Shown here: positions 14,458-20,748 of the stretch, piece by piece
How the letters are laid out: every line of letters starts with the position of its first letter
How positions within the stretch are numbered: the stretch's first letter is position 1
Source: JBFWYO01 sp050186335
Lineage (GTDB): Bacteria; Pseudomonadota; Alphaproteobacteria; Bin65
Reading direction: 5' to 3'
Length of the DNA stretch: 20,748 nucleotides
Assembly: GCA_050186335.1 (NCBI GenBank)
Contig: JBFWYO010000084.1
Span: forward strand, 1 to 20,748
Notes under the pieces: model-generated
The model's input: the letters and a program-made list of their open reading frames with translations, nothing else
Databases searched by the model: none
What the model was told of the DNA's origin: nothing
Program-made: the position numbers and the translations under genes

Positions 14458-16395
14458 TCAAGCCGGCGGGGCTGCTGCCTTCGAAAGTGTAGCGACCGCC
14501 GCATCCAAGGCAAGCGTGTCTTGGGCCTGCGAGCCGAGCCGGCGGAGCGCGATCGTGCCTTCCTCGGCCTCGCGCTTGCCGACCACGGCGAGCAGCGGCA
14601 CCTTGGCCAGGCTGTGCTCGCGGACCTTGTAGTTGATCTTTTCGTTGCGCAGGTCGAGTTCGACCCGCAGCCCGGCCTGCCGCAGCCGTTCGGCGACCTT
14701 GCGGGCGTAGTCGTCGTGGTCGTTGGTGATCGAGGCGACCACGGCCTGCACCGGCGCAAGCCAGAGCGGGAACCTGCCGGCGTAGTGCTCGATCAGCACG
14801 CCGATGAAGCGTTCGAACGAGCCCAGGATGGCGCGATGCAGCATGACCGGGCGGTGGAACTGCCCGTCCTCGCCGACATATTTGGCATCCAGCCGGTCGG
14901 GCATGACGAAATCGACCTGCAGCGTGCCGCACTGCCAATCGCGGCCGATCGCATCGCGCAGCACGAATTCCAGCTTCGGGCCGTAGAACGCGCCCTCGCC
15001 CGGATTGAGCTCGAGCTCGACCCCGGCCTGCTCGGACGCCGAGCGCAGCGCATGTTCGGCCTTGTCCCACACCGCGTCGCTGCCGGCGCGCGTGGCCGGG
15101 CGATCGGAAAACTTCACGCGCACGTCGGCGAAGCCGAGATCGCCGTACACCTTGCGCAGCAGATCGCAGAACGATTTGGTTTCGGCGACGATCTGATCTT
15201 CGGTGCAGAAAATATGCGCATCGTCCTGGGTGAATGCGCGCACGCGCATGATGCCGTGCATGGCGCCGGAGGGTTCGTACCGATGGCACGAGCCGAACTC
15301 GGCGAAGCGCAGCGGCAGGTCGCGATAGCTTTTCTGGCCCTGGCGGAAAATCTGGATGTGGCCCGGGCAGTTCATCGGCTTGAGCGCATAGATTCGGTGC
15401 GCCTCGTCCTGCTTGGCGGTTTCCGACCGCGGCACCGCCAGGAACATGCCTTCGTAGAATTTTTCCCAGTGGCCGGACGCTTCCCACAGTTTGCGGTCGA
15501 TCAATTGGGGCGTCTTGACCTCGACATAGTCCGAGGCTTCGAGCCGAGCCCTGAGATAGCGCTCCAGCGTGCGCCAGAGCGTCCACCCCTTGGGATGCCA
15601 GAACACGCTGCCGACGGCCTCTTCCTGCTGGTGGAACAGGTCCATTTCGCGGCCGATGCGGCGATGATCGCGCTTCTCGGCCTCTTCCAGGCGCGTGAGG
15701 TAGGCTTTGAGCTGCTTTTCGTCGGCCCAGGCGGTGCCGTAGATGCGCTGGAGCTGCTGGTTGCGCGCGTCGCCGCGCCAGTAGGCGCCGGCCACCTTCA
15801 TCAGCTTGAACGCCTTCGGCAGCTTGCCGGTGGACGGCAGATGCGGGCCCATGCACAGGTCGAGCCAATTGCCCTGGCGGTAGATCGAAATCTCGTCGCC
15901 GGCCGGAATTTCGCCGACCCATTCGGCTTTGTATTTTTCGCCGATCGATTCGAAATGTTCGATCGCCCGTTGGCGCGACCAGACTTCGCGCGAAATCTTT
16001 TCGTCGCGCTCGACGATTTCCTTCATGCGCGCTTCGATCTTGGAAAAATCGTCCGGCGTGAACGGCTGATCGCGCACGAAATCGTAATAGAACCCGTCCT
16101 CGGTCGACGGGCCGAAGGTGATCTGCGTGCCGGGATAAAGTTCCTGCACCGCTTCGGCCAGCACGTGCGCCGCGTCGTGGCGAATGAGGTCCAACGCCTC
16201 GGCGTCCTTCGAGGTGACGATGGACACTTTGGCGTCGGCTTCGATCGGCAGCGAAAGATCCTTGAGCGCGCCGTCGATGCGCACCGCCAGCGCCGCCTTG
16301 GCCAGCCCGGGGCCGATCGCGGCGGCAAGCTCCGCACCGGTCACCGGACCGGGGAATTGTCTCACGCTGCCGTCGGGCAAGGTGATGGCGACCAT
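14458..16395 (-). CDS. thrS: Threonyl-tRNA synthetase
   Basis: The 645-residue class II synthetase charges tRNA-Thr. The N-terminal TGS domain (about 1-62, MVAITLPDGSVRQFPG) is followed by the editing domain with HDAAH (73-77) and CMGPH (181-185), which removes Ser from tRNA. The catalytic core has zinc ligands Cys343 (MNCPGH), His394 (DDAH) and His520 (VMLHRAI), and motif 2 around RFAEFGSCHRYEPSG. The anticodon-binding domain is at the C-terminus. Length and all key residues are intact. The start is the ATG at 16395; the 31 upstream in-frame codons include the promoter. infC follows on the same strand, as in the classic thrS-infC pair. Confidence 0.98.
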   Translation of the reverse strand: MVAITLPDGSVRQFPGPVTGAELAAAIGPGLAKAALAVRIDGALKDLSLPIEADAKVSIVTSKDAEALDLIRHDAAHVLAEAVQELYPGTQITFGPSTEDGFYYDFVRDQPFTPDDFSKIEARMKEIVERDEKISREVWSRQRAIEHFESIGEKYKAEWVGEIPAGDEISIYRQGNWLDLCMGPHLPSTGKLPKAFKLMKVAGAYWRGDARNQQLQRIYGTAWADEKQLKAYLTRLEEAEKRDHRRIGREMDLFHQQEEAVGSVFWHPKGWTLWRTLERYLRARLEASDYVEVKTPQLIDRKLWEASGHWEKFYEGMFLAVPRSETAKQDEAHRIYALKPMNCPGHIQIFRQGQKSYRDLPLRFAEFGSCHRYEPSGAMHGIMRVRAFTQDDAHIFCTEDQIVAETKSFCDLLRKVYGDLGFADVRVKFSDRPATRAGSDAVWDKAEHALRSASEQAGVELELNPGEGAFYGPKLEFVLRDAIGRDWQCGTLQVDFVMPDRLDAKYVGEDGQFHRPVMLHRAILGSFERFIGVLIEHYAGRFPLWLAPVQAVVASITNDHDDYARKVAERLRQAGLRVELDLRNEKINYKVREHSLAKVPLLAVVGKREAEEGTIALRRLGSQAQDTLALDAAVATLSKAAAPPA

Positions 16396-16415
16396 GGAGC
16401 TCACATAAACGGTTG

Positions 16416-16438
16416 CCGCGGGCGAGGTTCGACCGCGG
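16416..16438 (-). promoter_or_regulatory. Hairpin in the thrS leader
   Basis: Two CCGCGG hexamers (16416-16421 and 16433-16438) can pair around an 11-base loop in the leader of about 58 bases. E. coli ThrRS represses its own translation by binding tRNA-like leader hairpins. Whether this one works that way cannot be seen from sequence. Confidence 0.25.
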
Positions 16439-16459
16439 GGTGGGTTTGCGGGGCGGCGG

Positions 16460-16488
16460 AATGTAGAGGGGTTGAACTGTCGGTTCAA
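16460..16488 (-). promoter_or_regulatory. Candidate thrS(-infC) promoter
   Basis: On the minus strand TTGAAC (16488-16483) and TACATT (16465-16460) are 17 bases apart, predicting a start near 16453. It lies in the 115-base gap between the GT9 gene and thrS. Confidence 0.5.
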
Positions 16489-16510
16489 GGCGCGGGTTGA
16501 AAGCCCCGGC

Positions 16511-17461
16511 TCAGAAACTCACGGAAAACGGCAAGGCACCCCAGACGCGTTCGAGATCGAGCGCGGCCAGCGCATCGACGCGCAACACCTCGACGCGGGC
16601 GCCGCGGCCGCCGCGCGGTGCCGTGCGCGCGGGATCGGACGCGCCGGAGAACAAGACCAGACACGGACAGCCGGCCAACGCCAACAGGTGCATCGGGCCG
16701 GTGTCGTTGCCAACCGCCCCGCGCGCGCCGCGCGCGAGGCTGGCCAGATCCGCGAAGCTGGTTTGGCCGGTCAGATCGCGCGCGCCGGGCGCCTGGGCAA
16801 CGATCGCTTGCGCGAGCGCGCGCTCGTCGGCGCCGCCCAGAACGACCGGCGTCAAGCCCGCGGCCAGCAGGCGCTGGGCCAGCGCCGCGTAACGTTCCGC
16901 CGGCCAGCGCTTTTCCGGCCGATGGGCCGCACCGCCCGGAACCATACATATATATAGTGTGGGCAGCCCGAACTTACCCACATCTGCTTGCAGGAACGCC
17001 AGATCGGCCAAGGGGACCGAATCGATGCCGGCACGCCGCAACTGGCCCTGCTGGCGCTCGATGGTGTGGATCCTGGTGCGCTCCGGGTTGTCGTCCGGGT
17101 GCGAGCAGCCGGGCGCGATGCCGGACCATTCGACGCCGCGCCCCAGCAACCGGAAATAGAAACCGCTGCGATCCGAGGTCTGCAGATCGTAGACGCGGAC
17201 GAAACCGGCGTCGCGCATGCGCCGGCGCAGCGCCAGCCAGGCGCCGAGCTGCCACAGCTTCGGCCGGGTGTCGGTCCAGATCTCGTCGAAATAGCCGCTG
17301 GCCCGCGCGAGTTCGACGAACGGGCCCGTGGTCAGCAGCGTGATGTGCGCGTCCTTGTGGTGCCGCCGGATCGCCGCCATCGGCCCCAACGACAGCACGA
17401 AATCGCCGAGCGCGCCGAGGCGAATCACCAAAACTCGGGGTCGGTTCGTGGCCGGGCTCAT
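16511..17461 (-). CDS. Glycosyltransferase family 9 (heptosyltransferase-like)
   Basis: The 316-residue GT-B protein starts with the GT9 N-terminal pattern RVLVIRLGALGDFVLSLGPMAAIRRHH (9-35). It carries VPGGAAHRPEKRWP (174-187) as the second-domain start and GNDTGPMHLLALAGCP (251-266), the family's nucleotide-sugar site. GT9 enzymes add heptose or related sugars to the lipopolysaccharide core on the cytoplasmic face of the inner membrane. The exact donor and acceptor here are not visible. The start is the ATG at 17461, which overlaps the stop of the GT4 gene as ATGA; the frame is open 19 codons further upstream. Co-translation with GT4 suggests one glycan pathway. Confidence 0.93.
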   Translation of the reverse strand: MSPATNRPRVLVIRLGALGDFVLSLGPMAAIRRHHKDAHITLLTTGPFVELARASGYFDEIWTDTRPKLWQLGAWLALRRRMRDAGFVRVYDLQTSDRSGFYFRLLGRGVEWSGIAPGCSHPDDNPERTRIHTIERQQGQLRRAGIDSVPLADLAFLQADVGKFGLPTLYICMVPGGAAHRPEKRWPAERYAALAQRLLAAGLTPVVLGGADERALAQAIVAQAPGARDLTGQTSFADLASLARGARGAVGNDTGPMHLLALAGCPCLVLFSGASDPARTAPRGGRGARVEVLRVDALAALDLERVWGALPFSVSF

Positions 17462-18675
17462 GGTTCGACCGGCGGCAGCGCCAGCGCGCGGCGATACAGA
17501 CGCAGCGTTTCGGCGCACATGAGGTCGCGCGTGAAGTTCTTACGCACGTTGGCGATCGCGGCCGCGGCCATGGTCTTGCGCGAATCGGCATCGAGCGCCA
17601 GCGCGCGGCCGATCGCGTCGGCCAGGGACGCCTCGTCGCGCGCGCGGAACAGCCAGCCGGTTTCGCCCTCGCGCACGGTTTCGCGCGCGCCGCCATGATC
17701 GGGCGCAATGACCGGCCGGCCCATGGCTTGCGCTTCGACGATGGTGCGGCCGAACGCTTCCGGGTCGGTCGAGGCCGAGACGACGACGTCGGCGAGCATG
17801 AACGCGGCCGGCATGTCGCGGCACTGATCGGCGAAGCGGACGTGACGTTGCAGACCGAGCCGCTCGGTCAGCGCTTCCAATTCGGCGCGATACGCGCTGC
17901 GCCCCTGGTCGCTGCCGACCAGGAGGGCGATGAACGCGCGATCCTTGAGCCGCGCGGCGGCGCGCAGGAACAGTTCCTGGCCTTTCCAGCGGGTCAGCCG
18001 GCCCGGCAACATGACCACCGGCAAACCGTCGAGCAGGCGCCATTCCTCGGCCAGCCTGACCATGCGCGCAGCCGGAACCTTTTCCGGGTCGAATATGTCG
18101 ACATCGACGCCGCGCGGGATGATGGTGATTTTTTCCGCCGGCACGCGGTAGTGCTGCTTTATATGCTCGGCGATGAACTGTGAGATCGCGATGACCGCCA
18201 CACCTTTGGTCATGATCGCATTGTAGGCGCGCTTGAAGGGGCCTTTGAAATTATACGTGCCGTGAAACGTGGTGACGAATACCCGGCCGGTGCGGCGCGC
18301 CGCGGCGCGGGCGCTCCACGCGGGGGCGCGCGAGCGGGCGTGCACGAGGTCGATGTTTTCGCGTTCGATCAACTCGGCCAGGCGCTTGGCGTTGGCGCGC
18401 AAGGTGAAGGGGTTCTTGCTGGCCAGCGGCAGCGTCACGTGCGCGGCGCCGGCGCGCTCGATCTCGCGCACCATGGCGCCGCCCTGCGAGGCGACGATGG
18501 CGCGGCCGCCAGCCTTGACGATGGCCGCGGCAACGTCGACCGTACCGCGTTCGACCCCGCCGGTTTCCAGCGCCGGCAGAACCTGCAGCACGGCAATCCC
18601 GGCGGCGCGCTTGTCGGCATCGCCGGGCGATGATCTGGTCTCGGCGGAATTATCCTTGGGAGGCGACAGCGTCAT
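17458..18675 (-). CDS. Glycosyltransferase family 4
   Basis: The 405-residue GT-B retaining glycosyltransferase has a donor-loop region ALETGGVERGT (35-45) and VHARSRAPAWSA (111-122). The second domain has PGRLTRWKGQELFL (224-237) and the E-x7-E signature around PEAFGRTIVEAQAMGRPVIA (305-324). It probably builds lipopolysaccharide core or another surface glycan at the inner membrane with the GT9 enzyme translated just after it. The first 25 residues are polar and poorly conserved-looking. The ATG at 18675 shares the palindrome CATG with the start of the divergent hydrolase gene, so its promoter must lie inside that gene. The Shine-Dalgarno is weak. Confidence 0.92.
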   Translation of the reverse strand: MTLSPPKDNSAETRSSPGDADKRAAGIAVLQVLPALETGGVERGTVDVAAAIVKAGGRAIVASQGGAMVREIERAGAAHVTLPLASKNPFTLRANAKRLAELIERENIDLVHARSRAPAWSARAAARRTGRVFVTTFHGTYNFKGPFKRAYNAIMTKGVAVIAISQFIAEHIKQHYRVPAEKITIIPRGVDVDIFDPEKVPAARMVRLAEEWRLLDGLPVVMLPGRLTRWKGQELFLRAAARLKDRAFIALLVGSDQGRSAYRAELEALTERLGLQRHVRFADQCRDMPAAFMLADVVVSASTDPEAFGRTIVEAQAMGRPVIAPDHGGARETVREGETGWLFRARDEASLADAIGRALALDADSRKTMAAAAIANVRKNFTRDLMCAETLRLYRRALALPPVEP

Positions 18676-19489
18676 GACGACGGACAGCGCCGCAGCTGCG
18701 CGGCTGGCAAAAACATCCGATATCTTAGCACGCGCGGACGGATCGACAATTGCGTATCACCTTCTGGCCGGCGTGCGAACGCCCGGCGTCGTCTTCCTGC
18801 CCGGCTTCCGCTCCGACATGCAGGGCGGCAAGGCGCTGGCGCTGGAGGCTTTGTGCCGCGCCGAAAACCGTCCATTCGTGCGCTTCGATTACACCGGCCA
18901 CGGTCAATCGAGCGGGCATATCGAGGACGGCACGATCGGGTCCTGGACCCAGGACGTGCTCGACGTGCTCGACCGGCTGATCGTCGGCCCGGTCGTGCTG
19001 GTCGGCTCGAGCATGGGCGGCTGGATCATGCTCCTGGCGGCGCTGGCGCGCAAAAGCCGGATCGCCGGCCTGGTCGGCGTGGCGCCGGCGCCGGACTTCA
19101 CCGAAGACCTGATCTGGAACGACGTGCCCGAGGCGGTGCGCAAGACCTTGCGCGAAAAGGGCGTTTATTACGAGGTGTCGCAATACAGCCCGGAACCCAC
19201 TCCGATCACGCTGAAGCTGATCGAGGACGGACGCCGGCGCCTGGTGCTGCGCGCACCGATCGAACTCGACTGTCCGGTGCGCCTGATCCACGGCCTCAGC
19301 GATTCCGATGTGCCGTGGCAATTGTCGCTGCGGCTGGCCGATACGTTGACCAGCCGGGATGTCGCCGTGACCCTGGTCAAGCATGGCGACCACCGATTGT
19401 CCGAGCCGGCGGACCTGGCGCGCCTGTGTCGCACCGTGAGCGATGTCTGCGCGATACCGCACGAGGTTGCGGCGAATCGCAGCAGTTAG
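18674..19489 (+). CDS. Alpha/beta hydrolase, ABHD10-like
   Basis: The 271-residue serine hydrolase has an oxyanion-hole region FLPGFRSDMQGGK (41-53), RFDYTGHGQSSG (70-81), nucleophile elbow GSSMGG (111-116, Ser113), acid Asp210 in HGLSDSDVPW and His240 in GDHRLSEP. The FRSDM and D-Y-x-G-H-G segments resemble the ABHD10 group (thioesterase or glucuronide esterase in mitochondria), common in alphaproteobacteria; the substrate here is unknown. The ATG at 18674 has GGGAGG about 10 bases upstream and is the only good start. It overlaps the GT4 start codon by two bases, and its TAG overlaps the SDR stop tail to tail. No signal peptide is present, so it is cytoplasmic. Confidence 0.9.
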   Translation: MTTDSAAAARLAKTSDILARADGSTIAYHLLAGVRTPGVVFLPGFRSDMQGGKALALEALCRAENRPFVRFDYTGHGQSSGHIEDGTIGSWTQDVLDVLDRLIVGPVVLVGSSMGGWIMLLAALARKSRIAGLVGVAPAPDFTEDLIWNDVPEAVRKTLREKGVYYEVSQYSPEPTPITLKLIEDGRRRLVLRAPIELDCPVRLIHGLSDSDVPWQLSLRLADTLTSRDVAVTLVKHGDHRLSEPADLARLCRTVSDVCAIPHEVAANRSS

Positions 19490-20373
19490 CCGTGCCTGCT
19501 GGCGAGAATCGCCCGTAAACCTTCGCGATACGTCGGATAACGCAGCACATAGCCGAGTTCGGCTTTCAAGCGCGCGTTACGGACCCGGCGATTATCCTGA
19601 TAGAAACTCGCCGCCATCGGCGTCAGGCGATCCGGCTCGTAGGGCTCGAGCGGCGGCGGTTCGACCCCGAGCAGATGGGCCGCAAACGCCACCACGTCCG
19701 ACGCCGGCGCCGGCTCGTCGTCGCATACATTATAGACGGCGCCGGGGTTCGGCCGCGCGATCGATGCGCGCAGCGCGCCGGCAATGTCGTCGACGTGAAT
19801 GCGCGAAAAAAACTGCCCCGGCTTGTCGATGCGTTTCGCCGTGCCGGCACGAAGTTGATCGAACGCGCTGCGCCCGGGGCCGTAAATGCCGGGCAAGCGG
19901 AAAATATGGACCGCGACTCCCGATTCCCGCTGCAAATCCAGCCAAGCGCGTTCGGCCTCGACGCGTTGCCTCGCACGCGCGCTGGACGGGCGCAGATCGT
20001 CGTTCTCGTCCACCCACGCGCCGCCGCGATCGCCGTAGACGCCGGTCGTCGAAAAATATCCGAGCCATTGGAGGGCCTTACCGCGCGCAAACGAATCGCG
20101 GTGGAACTTCAACGCGGGATCGCCGGTTGCGTCGGGCGGAATCGAAAGCAGAACGTGCGTCGCCGCGTCGAGCGCGCCGCGGTCCGCCAGCGCGCGCGTG
20201 CCGTCGAACGAATGCATCTCAAATCCCAAGGCTTTCAGCCGTTCCGCGCGCGCCGCATCGCGCACGGTTCCGCGCACGCGCCAATTCTCCGCGCGTAATG
20301 CGCGCGCGAGACGTTCGGCCGAATATCCGAGCCCGAAACAAAACAAAGTCTTGGCAGCGCTGCGATCGATCAT
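19486..20373 (-). CDS. SDR-family NAD(P)-dependent oxidoreductase or epimerase-like protein (YeeZ type)
   Basis: The 295-residue Rossmann protein begins FCFGLGYSAERLARALRAE (11-29), a glycine-rich cofactor site of the atypical G-x-G-x-x-[AG] type. It carries YFSTTGVYGDRGG (106-118), FRLPGIYGPGRS (158-169) and RIHVDDIAGAL (191-201), all typical of extended or atypical SDRs. The usual Tyr-x3-Lys is not obvious; the position after GVYGDR has RARQRVEAERAWL instead, as in YeeZ-like proteins whose reaction is unknown. The start is the ATG at 20373 (MIDRSAAKTLF); the frame is open 21 codons further upstream. It converges with the hydrolase with a 4-base overlap. Confidence 0.88.
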   Translation of the reverse strand: MIDRSAAKTLFCFGLGYSAERLARALRAENWRVRGTVRDAARAERLKALGFEMHSFDGTRALADRGALDAATHVLLSIPPDATGDPALKFHRDSFARGKALQWLGYFSTTGVYGDRGGAWVDENDDLRPSSARARQRVEAERAWLDLQRESGVAVHIFRLPGIYGPGRSAFDQLRAGTAKRIDKPGQFFSRIHVDDIAGALRASIARPNPGAVYNVCDDEPAPASDVVAFAAHLLGVEPPPLEPYEPDRLTPMAASFYQDNRRVRNARLKAELGYVLRYPTYREGLRAILASRHG

Positions 20374-20748
20374 GATTCCACGTGACGATAGAACGGCTTC
20401 GCGCAAATCTAGATGCCATTCCGCGACCGGACACAAGTGGTGCGTTGACGCGGAACGAAATCCGGCCCGCGCAAAAATTTGGCGGAATCCCTTACCGAAA
20501 ATAAATCGATGGTGAACGCGATGCGAACATGTTCATTGCAGACGCACCGCACAAAATGCGGGCACGACAATGCGCTACGAAGCTTATCAATAACTTAGAA
20601 ACCGATCTTCGGTTCGGCGCACGGCGAAAATGTTGCGTCGGTGCGCGCAAGAAAATTTTTGATCGGTGCGCGCGTGATTCACTTGCACCCTTTCACGTGC
20701 GTCGTTACATTCCAGTGACATTAAAGAGCGTTGTATTTTTTCGTCGTT
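20374..20748. other. Non-coding end region, AT-richer, upstream of the SDR gene
   Basis: I see no convincing gene in these 375 bases. The stretch from about 20440 is richer in A and T than the coding DNA. It holds a perfect palindrome GAACATGTTC (20525-20534), a small hairpin ACCGA/TCGGT (20601-20613) and two copies of an 11-base repeat. A weak plus-strand promoter match, TTGCAC-N16-TTACAT (20683-20710), may drive a gene starting beyond the window. Confidence 0.5.
20638..20673. repeat. Direct repeat TCGGTGCGCGC, two copies 25 bases apart
   Basis: TCGGTGCGCGC occurs at 20638-20648 and 20663-20673, separated by an A/T-rich spacer. Both lie upstream of the weak promoter match near 20683, so they could be regulator half-sites for a gene outside the window. 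Confidence 0.4.

Noticed and set aside
14216..15922. Minus-strand 568-residue ORF spanning thrS and the start of infC
   Set aside because: It is out of frame with both confirmed genes and has shadow composition.
14329..16500. Plus-strand ORF of 723 residues opposite thrS and part of infC
   Set aside because: It is antisense to thrS, whose catalytic residues are all in place. The long open frame follows from third-position GC bias.
20525..20534. GAACATGTTC as a LexA box
   Set aside because: Alphaproteobacterial LexA boxes are GTTC-N7-GTTC direct repeats, and the Gram-positive box needs four bases between GAAC and GTTC. This palindrome has two.

Overview
This GC-rich window (roughly two thirds G+C over most of its length) looks chromosomal and comes from an alphaproteobacterium. 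The class rests on the protein sequences, the ELM1-family gene, the trxB-lysR pair and an infC gene whose N-terminus fits alphaproteobacterial IF-3. I cannot place it below class. Most genes lie on the minus strand. I saw no rRNA, tRNA, CRISPR array, IS element or prophage.

Left part (1-4840): the tail of an unidentified gene and a small secreted protein on the plus strand converge on a minus-strand translation operon, rpmI-rplT-pheS-pheT. A good sigma-70-type promoter precedes rpmI. A perfect intrinsic terminator sits between rplT and pheS, almost touching the pheS start. Position 4841-5779 is a clearly AT-richer DUF2971 gene appended to a two-gene membrane operon (PqiA-like protein and a small membrane protein). 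That operon seems to be read from a promoter giving a leaderless mRNA.

Middle (6950-13050): a terminator preceded by several hairpins may be an unannotated small RNA. It is followed, on the minus strand, by trxB-lysR, an unrecognised 639-residue protein and an ELM1-family gene. A divergent Lrp/AsnC regulator gene follows. The lrp and trxB promoters both contain the palindrome TTGCGCAA at or between their promoter elements, suggesting that one regulator controls both.

Right part (13050-20748): a secreted cytochrome P460-family protein, then thrS-infC, whose IF-3 must start at an ATC codon. Next come two overlapping glycosyltransferases (GT9 and GT4), an ABHD10-like alpha/beta hydrolase whose two ends overlap its neighbours, and an SDR-family oxidoreductase. 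The last 375 bases are AT-richer non-coding DNA. Together the translation genes (thrS, infC, rpmI, rplT, pheS, pheT) are the set clustered in enterobacteria, here split into two blocks about 9 kb apart. I found no clear new multi-gene system. The best leads are the infC ATC start, the candidate RNA, the shared Lrp-type motif, the rplT-pheS attenuator-like terminator, the foreign DUF2971 gene and the internally repeated 639-residue orphan.
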